A DNA stretch of 64,000 bases from Polynucleobacter sp. KF022 (GCF_027924105.1 NZ_AP026972.1:1426001-1490000); one strand, 5' to 3'; shown: positions 42,641 through 51,140, numbered from the stretch's first letter. The notes: a model not told the origin generated them from the letters alone. Made by a program: numbers and translations.

Positions 42641-45034
42641 ATGTCCAACCAACAGCAACAAAATAGCAGTATGGCTGATGCCTATGTTTTGCCTTTTGAG
42701 CAACTTCGCATGACGGATGTTGAATCCGTCGGCGGTAAGAATGCCTCACTAGGAGAGATGATTTCTCAGTTAGCTTCTACTGGGGTTCGTGTTCCAACAG
42801 GTTTTGCTACAACTGCTTTGGCGTTCCGTGATTTTCTAAAACATAACAATCTAACTGAGCGTATTCAACAGCGCTTAGAAGGTTTGAATATTGATGATGT
42901 GCGCGCATTGGCACAAGCTGGTGCAGAGATTCGTAACTGGATCGAAACAGCGCCATTTCAACCAAAATTAGACGAAGAGATTCGTAAGGCATTTGCTGTG
43001 TTGGATGACTCTGGCAAGGGCTCATTCGCAGTGCGTTCGTCAGCTACTGCTGAAGACTTGCCTGATGCTTCTTTTGCAGGTCAGCAAGAAACTTTCTTGA
43101 ACGTCGAGGGTATTGATGATGTTCTCAAGAAGATTCGTGAAGTATTTGCCTCGCTTTATAACGATCGCGCTATCTCTTATCGTGTTCATAAGGGCTTTGC
43201 CCATGCTGAAGTAGCCTTATCTGCCGGTATTCAGCGCATGGTGCGTTCTGACCTAGGCGCTGCTGGTGTGATGTTCACATTGGATACTGAATCTGGATTT
43301 GAAGATGTGGTTTTCATTACCTCAAGCTATGGCTTAGGGGAAACAGTGGTTCAGGGCGCAGTTAATCCTGATGAGTTTTATGTATTCAAAACTACTTTAG
43401 CCAAAGACAAGAAAGCAATTATTCGTCGTTCTTTAGGCTCTAAGTTGATTCAAATGCAATTTGCGCCAAAGAGCTCTGCAGAAAAAGTGCAGACAGTGGA
43501 TGTAGCTCCTGAGAAGCGGAATCGTTTCTCACTGGAAGATGCGGACATCACTGAGTTGGCCAAGTATGCGGTGATCATTGAGAAGCACTACGGTCGTCCG
43601 ATGGACATCGAGTGGGGTAAAGATGGTCAAGATGGCCGCATTTATATTTTGCAAGCTCGTCCTGAGACAGTGAAGAGTCAGGCAGCAGGCCAAGTAGAGA
43701 TGCGCTACAAGTTAAAAGGTAGCTCAAAGGTATTAGCAAAAGGCCGTGCGATCGGTCAAAAGATTGGTGCTGGTCCAGTCCGCATTATTCGTGACCCAAG
43801 CGAGATGGATCGTGTCCAGCCTGGTGACGTATTGGTTGCCGACATGACTGATCCAAACTGGGAGCCAGTCATGAAGCGTGCTTCAGCGATTGTGACTAAC
43901 CGCGGTGGTCGCACCTGTCACGCTGCGATTATTGCTCGTGAATTAGGTGTACCTGCGGTAGTTGGTTGCGGTGATGCGACCGAGCATTTGCAAGACGGCA
44001 TGATGGTGACAGTTTCTTGTGCTGAAGGTGATGAAGGCCATATCTATGATGGCTTGATCGAAACCGAAGTTACTGAAGTTTCTCGTGGTGTATTGCCTGA
44101 GATTCCAGTGAAGATCACGATGAATATTGGTAACCCCCAATTGGCATTTGATTTCTGTCAAATTCCGAATGCTGGTGTTGGCTTAGCTCGCCTCGAGTTC
44201 ATCATTAACAACTACATTGGTGTTCATCCACGTGCAGTTCTGGAATACCCAAACATTGACCCAGATCTCAAGCGTGCAGTTGAGAGTGTGGCCCGCGGTT
44301 ACGCTAGCCCACGTCAGTTCTACGAAGACAAGTTGGTTGAAGGTGTGGCAACTATTGCTGCTGCCTTCTATCCAAAGCCGGTAATCGTACGTTTGTCAGA
44401 CTTCAAATCTAACGAGTACAAGAAGTTGATTGGTGGATCACGTTACGAGCCGGATGAAGAAAATCCAATGTTAGGCTTCCGCGGTGCATCACGTTATGTA
44501 TCAGAGGATTTCGGTGAGGCTTTTGCTCTCGAGTGCGCAGCAATGAAGCGTGTTCGTGAAGATATGGGTCTAGATAACGTTGAGATCATGGTTCCGTTTG
44601 TGCGCACCATTAATCAGGCTAAGCGCGTGATCGATATGATGGAGAAGTTCGGCCTCAAGCGTGGTGTTAATGGTTTGCGCCTCATCATGATGTGTGAGAT
44701 TCCTTCCAATGCTATTTTGGCTGATCAGTTCCTCGAATACTTTGATGGCTTCTCTATCGGATCAAACGATATGACTCAATTAACTTTGGGTCTGGATCGT
44801 GACTCCGGCATGGAGTTGCTTGCAATAGACTTTGATGAACGTGATCCAGCAGTGGAGTTCATGATTGCCCGCTCTATTGATGCTTGCCGTAAGCAAAACA
44901 AGTACGTTGGCATTTGCGGTCAGGGTCCTTCAGATCACCCTGACTTTGCGCGCTGGTTGGTTGAGAAGGGTATTACTTCCATCTCATTAAATCCAGATAG
45001 CGTAGTGGCTACTTGGGAGATGTTGGGTAAATAA
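42641..45034 (+). CDS. ppsA: Phosphoenolpyruvate synthase
   Basis: Makes PEP from pyruvate, ATP and water. The start is ATG 42641 (MSNQQQQNSS) with AAAGAG upstream, giving 797 residues. The ATP-grasp domain starts VESVGGKNASLGEMISQL; the phosphorylated His lies in NRGGRTCHAAIIARELGVPAVVG around residue 430; the PEP/pyruvate barrel ends with IGSNDMTQLTLGLDRDSG and VGICGQGPSD. Last gene of the lldD-liv-ppsA operon. The regulatory kinase-phosphatase that often adjoins ppsA is absent. Confidence 0.95.
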   Translation: MSNQQQQNSSMADAYVLPFEQLRMTDVESVGGKNASLGEMISQLASTGVRVPTGFATTALAFRDFLKHNNLTERIQQRLEGLNIDDVRALAQAGAEIRNWIETAPFQPKLDEEIRKAFAVLDDSGKGSFAVRSSATAEDLPDASFAGQQETFLNVEGIDDVLKKIREVFASLYNDRAISYRVHKGFAHAEVALSAGIQRMVRSDLGAAGVMFTLDTESGFEDVVFITSSYGLGETVVQGAVNPDEFYVFKTTLAKDKKAIIRRSLGSKLIQMQFAPKSSAEKVQTVDVAPEKRNRFSLEDADITELAKYAVIIEKHYGRPMDIEWGKDGQDGRIYILQARPETVKSQAAGQVEMRYKLKGSSKVLAKGRAIGQKIGAGPVRIIRDPSEMDRVQPGDVLVADMTDPNWEPVMKRASAIVTNRGGRTCHAAIIARELGVPAVVGCGDATEHLQDGMMVTVSCAEGDEGHIYDGLIETEVTEVSRGVLPEIPVKITMNIGNPQLAFDFCQIPNAGVGLARLEFIINNYIGVHPRAVLEYPNIDPDLKRAVESVARGYASPRQFYEDKLVEGVATIAAAFYPKPVIVRLSDFKSNEYKKLIGGSRYEPDEENPMLGFRGASRYVSEDFGEAFALECAAMKRVREDMGLDNVEIMVPFVRTINQAKRVIDMMEKFGLKRGVNGLRLIMMCEIPSNAILADQFLEYFDGFSIGSNDMTQLTLGLDRDSGMELLAIDFDERDPAVEFMIARSIDACRKQNKYVGICGQGPSDHPDFARWLVEKGITSISLNPDSVVATWEMLGK

Positions 45035-45609
45035 TTTATCTAGTATTTAGCTAATTCAAATTCCTTCCAAATGGTCCATCAGGTTGTGGTAGTAGAGCGT
45101 AAATTACTTTTGCGACCCCTAAATTTGGCCATACCTATTTAACTAGTTTATGAGTTGATCAGTCTCGCCCAGTGCCTTCCAACTCCGTCTGTAAAGGTTC
45201 AAGCGATCGACTATTATCACCAACAAAAGCCAGAACATCCTATCCACCCAAATGAAACGGAGTCGTATTTCTGTGGCCCTATCTATTACTGGTGGGGTGG
45301 ATGGGATTCGATCTTACGACCAACAGATTAAAAGCCCGCTAGCGGGGGCATTCCGCTAAAAGTGACAATATCCTCAAGGGTTTTCAAGTTGTCTTCTTAA
45401 AGTTACTAAGACAATATTCATTCGCTAAAAGAGTCCAATTAGACTTTTATTTTGGTATAAGTGGTGGGGTACCCTTATGAATTATCTAGGGGTCGCCCAA
45501 TCCCACCCAGAGCCCCATTTTAAAGTGACCTCCATCCAGAATACCTTTGCACGTTACTTTATTCAAACGATCATTTCTTTTAAGATAATGGCTGTTGGGT
45601 AGTCAGCGT
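45035..45609. other. Non-coding junction after ppsA with tRNA-Lys remnant
   Basis: No supported gene in 575 bases. It includes a degenerate tRNA-Lys 3' half (45290-45337) and a GC-rich palindrome CCCGCTAGCGGG near 45333. A TTG-initiated frame of about 60 codons across 45160-45330 overlaps the tRNA remnant and is unlikely to be real. The segment looks like a decayed recombination junction. Confidence 0.5.
45290..45337 (-). pseudogene. tRNA-Lys(TTT) 3'-half remnant
   Basis: On the minus strand it reads GCTTTTAATCTGTTGGTCG, then a T-loop-like ATCGAATCCC and an end in CCCCACCA. This matches the anticodon loop, variable loop and 3' end of a bacterial tRNA-Lys, but the T stem and acceptor no longer pair and the 5' half is missing. 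Likely a fossil attachment site near the integrase. Confidence 0.6.
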
Positions 45610-45864
45610 CTAATCACTTGCCTCTTCGCAAGAAACGGAAGCCACTACTGGACCGCGATGTAGCTCGTGAGTAATTAACTTATCAGCCTCAAGCTGACGC
45701 AACGCCTCTCTCACAGGAGGACGACTAACGCCTAACAACTCGCAGATTTCTCGCTCAATAAGTCTGTCGCCAGGCTTATACCTGCCGCCTACGATTGCCT
45801 GCTTGAGGTAACTCTCAACATACTCGCGCAGGCTCTGAGGTTTAGGAGGAAGAGCTAATGTCAT
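45610..45864 (-). pseudogene. Truncated GntR regulator (DNA-binding domain only)
   Basis: An 84-residue frame containing a complete GntR winged helix (YKPGDRLIEREICELLGVSRPPVREALRQLEADKLI) that stops (EEASD) exactly where the FCD effector domain should begin. Family members are 210-250 residues. Probably the remnant of a regulator cut by rearrangement at the island junction; a short DNA-binding product remains possible. Confidence 0.7.
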
Positions 45865-45959
45865 TTAATGGCCTTGTTTTTTGTATTACAAAATACTACA
45901 CCAATAAATTACCGCCACCCACTTTTAGACGCATAACCAATAACAACCCATGGAATATG

Positions 45960-46166
45960 TCATTTAGAGCAACAAAGTTTATTAACATTGCTTTGCTTAC
46001 GATTTCTGCGCTCAAACTCGATAGCTTCATCCAATATTACCTTTTGACGCTCTGCCTCAAGCGCAGCTTCTTTTTGTTGTTTGATTAAGTGCTTGCCTGT
46101 AATGACTTGATTGTCATTAAGCAGTGACTCTAACGTGGGCTTATTCTTCCCAGGGGAATCTTTCAC
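45960..46166 (-). CDS. Small charged island protein B
   Basis: A 68-residue frame starting at GTG 46166, overlapping the previous small gene by 26 bases. Predicted helical and Lys/Glu-rich (LIKQQKEAALEAERQKVILDEAIEFERR), so probably a coiled coil. No family recognised. Lies downstream of the integrase. Confidence 0.4.
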   Translation of the reverse strand: MKDSPGKNKPTLESLLNDNQVITGKHLIKQQKEAALEAERQKVILDEAIEFERRNRKQSNVNKLCCSK

Positions 46167-46344
46167 GACTCAATTCCTCCATGATTTCGCGCTTGCTAGC
46201 GCCACTACGTCTATTGGTTCCGTACTTTTTCCAATGCGCTTGATCAGCAAGAATCTCCGCTTGCTCTTTCTTGCGATCCTCTTCCAGCGAAGTTAATCGC
46301 AGCGGATTCATCTTTCCGACGTATTCAAGATTATTTGAGGTCAT
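46141..46344 (-). CDS. Small charged island protein A
   Basis: A 67-residue frame, ATG 46344. Charged helix LTSLEEDRKKEQAEILADQAHWKKYG, then NRRSGASKREIMEELSRERFPWEE. No recognised family. It follows the integrase and the palindrome on the same strand. Confidence 0.45.
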   Translation of the reverse strand: MTSNNLEYVGKMNPLRLTSLEEDRKKEQAEILADQAHWKKYGTNRRSGASKREIMEELSRERFPWEE

Positions 46345-46355
46345 TTGGATATTCT

Positions 46356-46376
46356 AGCGTTACTTTAAGTAACGCT
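46356..46376. repeat. Dispersed palindrome, copy 3 (perfect)
   Basis: GCGTTACTT-T-AAGTAACGC with one extra pairing base at each side; lies 10 bases after the integrase stop. Confidence 0.85.
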
Positions 46377-46385
46377 GTAACCAAT

Positions 46386-47747
46386 CTAAGCAGCCAATAG
46401 TTCTTGCCCAGCCTGTTTTCCCCGTCTCTTGCTTTGATAGCTTGCACTCACTTTTGCATCAGCCTCAATTAGTCGCCTTGTTTCAGCACCGCGCAATTGC
46501 TCCGCCGCCTGAATAACTTTTAAATGGCTATAGTGACGTTCAATCATGACAACACTTGTGCCCATTTGTTTAGCTAGCGTATGAATAGGCACTCGATCGT
46601 GAGTTAATGCCAAAGTAGCGTAAGTGTGGCGCAAGCTATAAAACACCCGCTTTTGCTCAGTCTTGGGATCCTTAAGTAAGTTGTGATCCTCTAAAAAGCA
46701 CATAAACATCTTTTGAAAGGATTCGCTGACATCCTCTTTTTTATCTTTAGTCCTAAAAACGTAATCCTCATTATTAGGATTGATTAAATCTTTTAGTGGG
46801 TCAGTTAAAGAGCTATCTACCCCATAGTTTCTTTTGGCAATGCGCTCTAGCACCTTTACTGTAGGTTGCCTACCAATAATCTGCCTAGTACCGGTCTTGC
46901 CAGTAACAGTAAGTTCACAACTGCGGTTTAAGTTATGCACCTCTATGCGCTCACCCCGTTCATCGACTTGATCTGTCAAAGTTGATGCAGGGCTCATCAT
47001 GAAGCGGATTTGCTTCCACTTAATATCCAGCAGCTCTATACCTGGTCTTGCGCCAGTATCTACCAACATCTCAATATAGTCGCGCATGATTAATCTACGC
47101 TCACGACTAGCAAGATTACGAGCAGCATCAATCCAAGGCTCTAAATTAGCCAATAACGCTTTTAGCTCATGTAATTCAAAAGCAGGTCTACGATCACTCT
47201 TCTTACCATTGCTAGCTACGAGCTTTGGACGATTAGCTTCAGTTAAAAAGCCTCGAATGACTGCTTCATCAAATACCCGGTTCATTGCCGCGTTTTGCGT
47301 ATGCAAAGTACTCGAAGTAGGCTCCTTACCCATCAGCTCAATACGATCTCTATCAAACTGTTCTAAGGCTTCGTAGTCAATATTGGTAATCATGCGATTG
47401 CCCAGCGATGGAATGATGTAATCCTTAATCACCCGAATGTAGTCTCTATAAATCACTTTGCCTTTACCAGCAGACAATTCTTGCTCCATACGCTCAACTG
47501 CTAGCTTGGCGATATCCTTAAATCGACGAGTAACAACTGGCAGATTAGAGCGATTACGAATTTCTGCTTCAAAAAAGATCTCTTTTGCACGCTCTTTAGC
47601 CAACTCTAATTTGCGCTGCTTCGTAGAAGCTCTTTGCCAGACTCCAGCAACCTTATAGCGACATTGCCAGATACCACTACGCTCGCGGCGATAGATCACC
47701 AGCTCTCTAGGTAGCAGTTCATGGGTAGTTTCAACGATTTGCGGCAT
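46386..47747 (-). CDS. int: Tyrosine integrase of the island
   Basis: A 453-residue phage-type integrase. The N-terminal arm and core-binding domains (about 1-190) precede the catalytic domain: Arg in VDTGARPGIELLDI, a central insertion, His-x-x-Arg in YSLRHTYATLAL and Tyr in MIERHYSHLKV. A longer than usual segment lies between Arg I and the His box. It is close to the right-hand tRNA repeat, where integrases of tRNA-targeting islands usually lie. Confidence 0.9.
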   Translation of the reverse strand: MPQIVETTHELLPRELVIYRRERSGIWQCRYKVAGVWQRASTKQRKLELAKERAKEIFFEAEIRNRSNLPVVTRRFKDIAKLAVERMEQELSAGKGKVIYRDYIRVIKDYIIPSLGNRMITNIDYEALEQFDRDRIELMGKEPTSSTLHTQNAAMNRVFDEAVIRGFLTEANRPKLVASNGKKSDRRPAFELHELKALLANLEPWIDAARNLASRERRLIMRDYIEMLVDTGARPGIELLDIKWKQIRFMMSPASTLTDQVDERGERIEVHNLNRSCELTVTGKTGTRQIIGRQPTVKVLERIAKRNYGVDSSLTDPLKDLINPNNEDYVFRTKDKKEDVSESFQKMFMCFLEDHNLLKDPKTEQKRVFYSLRHTYATLALTHDRVPIHTLAKQMGTSVVMIERHYSHLKVIQAAEQLRGAETRRLIEADAKVSASYQSKRRGKQAGQELLAA

Positions 47748-47878
47748 ATAGTAACTTTAGTTTCTGATGGTGGCTTAGGACAACCGGTATTGGGCAAATT
47801 GCCTGGTCAATACATCCAAAGCAAACTGGCTGATTAATGGCAACTCTTGGAATCTCATGGAGATCTCTTGGCAATCGC

Positions 47879-47899
47879 AGCGTTACTTGAAGTAACGCT
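47879..47899. repeat. Dispersed palindrome, copy 4 (perfect)
   Basis: GCGTTACTT-G-AAGTAACGC with extended arms, between the integrase start and the stop of the 80-residue gene. Confidence 0.85.
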
Positions 47900-47915
47900 T
47901 GATCTATGCAAATAC

Positions 47916-48158
47916 TCACTGAACCTCCGCATACATAATTCCGTGCTTTTCCAGTGCATCGCCAATAGCAGCCACTTCAATGCTAGAAAACACTGAATGC
48001 CCTAGTCTTTGCTGAAAATAGTCATTTACTGCAAATAACGCCCCCAAGTCGTCCATATCCAATTCATCACCAAGATTAATCTTGGCACTGGCATATGCTG
48101 ACGTTTTTAAAGTGTCAAAAGAGATGGTTTGATTAACTGCAAGATTGCTTTGATCCAT
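47916..48158 (-). CDS. Small island protein of 80 residues
   Basis: The start is ATG 48158 (MDQSNLAVNQ) with a strong GGGAGGAG ribosome site; the frame upstream belongs to the leader repeat. ELDMDDLGALFAVNDYFQQRLG and SIEVAAIGDALEKHGI suggest a small helical domain. No family recognised. It has the same promoter/leader as the acidic gene at 26989-27327, and sits just upstream of the integrase, so it could be an excisionase-like or regulatory partner. Confidence 0.55.
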   Translation of the reverse strand: MDQSNLAVNQTISFDTLKTSAYASAKINLGDELDMDDLGALFAVNDYFQQRLGHSVFSSIEVAAIGDALEKHGIMYAEVQ

Positions 48159-48199
48159 TTGCTCCTCCCGTATATATGGAGCTATCAATATCGATAACC

Positions 48200-48271
48200 C
48201 ATATACGTACGATAGGCGTTTTGACCTACTTTTCGGATAAACAATCAATTCAAATCGAGTTTGTTAATGGC
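48200..48271 (-). promoter_or_regulatory. Shared island promoter/leader repeat, copy B
   Basis: Nearly identical to 27372-27443; the TTAACA box lies about 94 bases before the 80-residue gene start. It links the right arm of the island to the left arm 21 kb away. Confidence 0.65.
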
Positions 48272-48390
48272 TTGCAGAGCTAAGCTAGGGCAACCTAATT
48301 GGATGAATTACTGGGGGCAATTTAGCCAAAAGAACTTGTGACTAAGAGTGGGGATTAATGGGGAGTTTGTGGGGATGAATGGAAGGTGTG

Positions 48391-48412
48391 AGCGTTACTT
48401 TAAGTAACGGTT
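48391..48412. repeat. Dispersed palindrome, copy 5 (one arm mismatch)
   Basis: AGCGTTACTT-T-AAGTAACGG; 40 bases after the DUF2703 stop codon. Confidence 0.8.
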
Positions 48413-48451
48413 GAAAACTTAAAACCCAATACTTCCAATGGACCGCTTAAA

Positions 48452-48886
48452 TTAATTACAAGAACCGCCACAGCAAGATTTAGAGGCAAAGCTAGACTCA
48501 GAAGTTAGCAATTCGCTTGCCGCCTTCAAGCCCGCCTTTACGAATAATTCTTCAGGGATAGTTTCATGGGTATTTCCGTCAACTTCAAGCGTGCGGCAAC
48601 TAGACCCCGTGCAAACCGAAGAGCAAGGGGTCATACCAACTTGGGCACCCAGCCACTCTTCTACTGGCTTGTCGGCAATCCATACTTCGTTTGATTTTGA
48701 TGGATTGATTTTGAATTCTTCTTCGGTTAACTCTTTAGTCTCAAATGTGACCTCAACACCCAATGGCAGGAGTGAAGATTTCAATTTGACTACCGCCTTT
48801 TCAAGCTCTTGATGGGTTTCCCCGCAACGAACACAAGTCTCGCCTGCTTTTACAAGTCGATACCAAACTATTGGCATGATTTTCAT
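48452..48886 (-). CDS. DUF2703 cysteine-rich protein
   Basis: A 144-residue protein with metal-site cysteines: TCVRCGETHQELEKAV near the N-terminus, PCSSVCTGSSCRTLEVDG in the middle and a terminal SKSCCGGSCN. The pattern fits DUF2703, often encoded with heavy-metal or arsenic functions. It is 38 bases downstream of the CDF transporter on the same strand, so an operon for metal handling is likely. GGGATG ribosome site. Confidence 0.75.
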   Translation of the reverse strand: MKIMPIVWYRLVKAGETCVRCGETHQELEKAVVKLKSSLLPLGVEVTFETKELTEEEFKINPSKSNEVWIADKPVEEWLGAQVGMTPCSSVCTGSSCRTLEVDGNTHETIPEELFVKAGLKAASELLTSESSFASKSCCGGSCN

Positions 48887-48924
48887 ATCAACATCCCTTC
48901 AGAAATATTCAACACTAGGTGCCT

Positions 48925-49752
48925 TTACCTCAACCTTAATATTCGGATAGCCCCACTAAGTACCAAGAAGCCAATGAGAAGTCCAATAATCCAATCTGGA
49001 ATTGGGCTACTGAACCAAGCGACTAATACACCAGCAATAATCACACCTAAATTAGCCAAGACATCATTGGCAGAAAAGATGTAGCTTGCTCGCATATGAA
49101 CCCCATCATTCTTGCGTTTAGATATTAAAAATAAGCAGGTCACATTGACCGCTAAAGCTAATACTGAAATCCAAATCATCGTATTGGCTTCAGGCTGTGC
49201 TCCAACATAGATTTGATAGCTAGCTCGCCAAAGAGCACCAGCCGCTAAAAATAATTCAACAACACCAGCCAGCTTTGCGACCTTCAGTTTATGAGATGCC
49301 ACTTTGCCAACAGCATATAAAGCAACGCCATATACAGCCGCATCGGCAAACATATCTAGGGCATCAGCCATTAATCCAGCTGATTGAGCCAGCCAACCCA
49401 TAATGATCTCGAGAAAGAACATGGCACCGTTGAGCACTAATAGCCAAATTAAGACTTGGCGTTCTTTGCTTTGCTCGGCGGGATCGGAAACGGCCGAGAC
49501 TAGTATCGATTGGTCTATAGCTTTATTGCTCTGTATAACCGCCCCAAAATTTAATGGGATTAATTTAGCCAGCACTTCACTGGGATCCTCAGAGTGACAA
49601 ATCACCACTTTCCGATTGGGAATATCAAAACTCATTGAATGAGTTATTAATGAACTCAAGGCCATGCGAATCATCTGTTCTTCAGATGGACAATCCATAG
49701 CCGGAACTAAGAAGGTGGTTTCAGTGATCACATCGGTTTTATGGTTTGGCAT
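48925..49752 (-). CDS. HMA-CDF cation efflux protein
   Basis: A 275-residue membrane protein. Residues about 10-75 form a heavy-metal-associated-like domain (FLVPAMDCPSEEQMI); the rest is a cation-diffusion-facilitator fold with about six helices, with a metal-site motif in GLMADALDMFADAAVYG and a second in SYIFSANDVLANLG. It probably exports a divalent metal from the cytosol. The specific metal cannot be read. Paired with the DUF2703 gene, and the last cargo before the right repeat. Confidence 0.8.
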   Translation of the reverse strand: MPNHKTDVITETTFLVPAMDCPSEEQMIRMALSSLITHSMSFDIPNRKVVICHSEDPSEVLAKLIPLNFGAVIQSNKAIDQSILVSAVSDPAEQSKERQVLIWLLVLNGAMFFLEIIMGWLAQSAGLMADALDMFADAAVYGVALYAVGKVASHKLKVAKLAGVVELFLAAGALWRASYQIYVGAQPEANTMIWISVLALAVNVTCLFLISKRKNDGVHMRASYIFSANDVLANLGVIIAGVLVAWFSSPIPDWIIGLLIGFLVLSGAIRILRLR

Positions 49753-49780
49753 ATATTGATACTTTAGCTGAACAAAAAAA

Positions 49781-49800
49781 TACCAACCCGAAGGTTGGCA
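49781..49800. terminator. Terminator hairpin beside the second tRNA-derived repeat
   Basis: CCAACC-CGAA-GGTTGG, followed by seven T on the minus strand. It can stop transcription arriving from the IclR operon and occupies the same place, relative to the tRNA end, as the hairpins at 25.05 and 62.77 kb. Confidence 0.75.
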
Positions 49801-49805
49801 TTTTC

Positions 49806-49850
49806 ATTTCTGGTGGGCCCACCAGGACTTGAACCTGGGACCAAAGGATT
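49806..49850 (-). repeat. tRNA 3'-end direct repeat, copy 2 (putative att)
   Basis: Identical over 45 bp to 25076-25120 and over 48 bp to 62795-62842. No anticodon loop with U33 or tRNA 5' half lies beyond it, so it is a fragment. Confidence 0.8.
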
Positions 49851-49868
49851 CCGTGATTGTTAACTAAT

Positions 49869-50654
49869 TTATGTAGTAGGCCTAGATCCCAGCAAGCCCT
49901 CAATCTTCTTTGCATAAGCCTCTAATACTGGAATTTTCTTTTGCAACTCAATCAAAGGAAGTCTTGCCGAGGCTGCGTGACAAACCAAAGCTGCAACTGG
50001 CTGTTCGCTTCGCTTTATACGAATTGGAACGGCTACCCCAACCATTCCAGCTATGAACTCCTCATTGTCCAAACCAATACCCAACTTATTGAGTCTAGCA
50101 AGTTCCAAGGACAACTCTTTTGGACTAATAATCGTGGCATTTGTACATTTCTTTAGCGTAAGAGTTGACATAAATCTTTCCAGCTCATCACGCCCCATTT
50201 GAGAAAGGAACATTTTTCCACCAGCAGTGCAGTGTAAAGGAGCTCGTGTGCCCGGCTCCAAATGCATGCGCAATGGCTCGATGGTTTCAATGCGCTCAAT
50301 ATACATTACGCAATCGCCATCTCGCGCAGTCAGATTACAAGTTTCTCCAAGATGGTGAACCGCCTCCCGAAGAACATTTTGACACTCTCTTCTGAATTGG
50401 CCATTGCCTAAAATTCTCAGAGCCATTTGTGCAGACTTAGGGCCCGGCACTAAACTCTTCCCACCAGGCAGTAGCGCCAAGTAACCCGAGCTGATTAATG
50501 GGCCAATAATTCTGGCTAGCGTTGCCTTGGGTATATCAGTTCGCTGAGATAACTGCGCAACAGAAACGGGAAGGATGGATTCACTAACGCACTCAATCAC
50601 TCGCATTGTTCTTAACAAGCGAGCACTCTCATTTATATCGTTTTGTGAATCCAT
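49869..50654 (-). CDS. IclR-family transcriptional regulator
   Basis: An IclR regulator of about 261 residues: winged helix (SVAQLSQRTDIPKATLARIIGPLISSGYLAL) and effector domain (CVMYIERIETIEPLRMHLEPGTRAPLHCTAGGKMFLSQM; EFIAGMVGVAVPIR). ATG 50654 follows GGTGG and is preferred to an upstream TTG. It is the last gene of the GntR-TctC-AcnX operon, 15 bases after the small subunit, so it likely controls this pathway. Confidence 0.88.
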   Translation of the reverse strand: MDSQNDINESARLLRTMRVIECVSESILPVSVAQLSQRTDIPKATLARIIGPLISSGYLALLPGGKSLVPGPKSAQMALRILGNGQFRRECQNVLREAVHHLGETCNLTARDGDCVMYIERIETIEPLRMHLEPGTRAPLHCTAGGKMFLSQMGRDELERFMSTLTLKKCTNATIISPKELSLELARLNKLGIGLDNEEFIAGMVGVAVPIRIKRSEQPVAALVCHAASARLPLIELQKKIPVLEAYAKKIEGLLGSRPTT

Positions 50655-50669
50655 ATCGCCACCAACCAA

Positions 50670-51140
50670 TCAACTAGGTCCATGCACCTTTTTCAAGTCG
50701 CCAGCTAAAGATGCTGATTCAGCATATTCACCAGGCTCCAATACTCGAATCGTATGCGCTTCTGGGTCAACCTCAACCATAGCGCCATGAGGAATTTTCG
50801 AGGTGATGTCAGTATCAAATCCCGCCAACATCGTTACATCACCTAATGCTGCACCTTGGGCCAAAATAGTATTCACGGTATTGAATACTATTGCAGATGG
50901 GCACATATTCCTTGAGCGCATTTCATGCAGCATCCATGCTGTAGCCACACCACCCTTAGCGGTATCTAACACCAAAATCTTGTCAACGTAAGACTGTCCA
51001 ACAAGTTTGTGAGATGGTCTAGAGAAGACGCCCTTAAGACGCTCTAAGTCGTACCTAGCAGAAAAGCCATCGTGCGCCACTAATGCCTGACCGATTACCT
51101 TATTACCCATTGCATGGCGTGATTTATATGCTGTGCTCAT
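50670..51140 (-). CDS. Aconitase X small (swivel) subunit, DUF126
   Basis: A 156-residue swivelling domain from ATG 51140 (MSTAYKSR; GGAG upstream). VIGQALVAHDGFSARYDLERLKGVFSRPSHKLVGQS and GVATAWMLHEM...PSAIVFNTVNTILAQGAALGDVTML match DUF126. With the large subunit it forms an Fe-S hydro-lyase of the AcnX type; known members dehydrate cis-3-hydroxy-L-proline or mevalonate 5-phosphate. The ATG overlaps the large-subunit stop. Confidence 0.85.
   Translation of the reverse strand: MSTAYKSRHAMGNKVIGQALVAHDGFSARYDLERLKGVFSRPSHKLVGQSYVDKILVLDTAKGGVATAWMLHEMRSRNMCPSAIVFNTVNTILAQGAALGDVTMLAGFDTDITSKIPHGAMVEVDPEAHTIRVLEPGEYAESASLAGDLKKVHGPS

Larger units (their letters stand above)
25076..49850. mobile_element. 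Putative integrative genomic island (24.8 kb)
   Basis: It is bounded by identical 45-bp tRNA-end repeats. It contains a full-length tyrosine integrase near the right end, a minimal tyrosine recombinase, phage/plasmid-like genes on the left, and metabolic (ppc-lldD-liv-ppsA) and metal-efflux cargo. Both arms share a promoter/leader repeat (26.9, 27.4 and 48.2 kb) and a dispersed palindrome, supporting a common origin. The metabolic core could be an older insertion or ancestral sequence caught between two elements. Confidence 0.5.

Noticed and set aside
45160..45335. A roughly 60-codon plus-strand frame after ppsA
   Set aside because: It would need a TTG start without a ribosome site and runs through the tRNA-Lys remnant.
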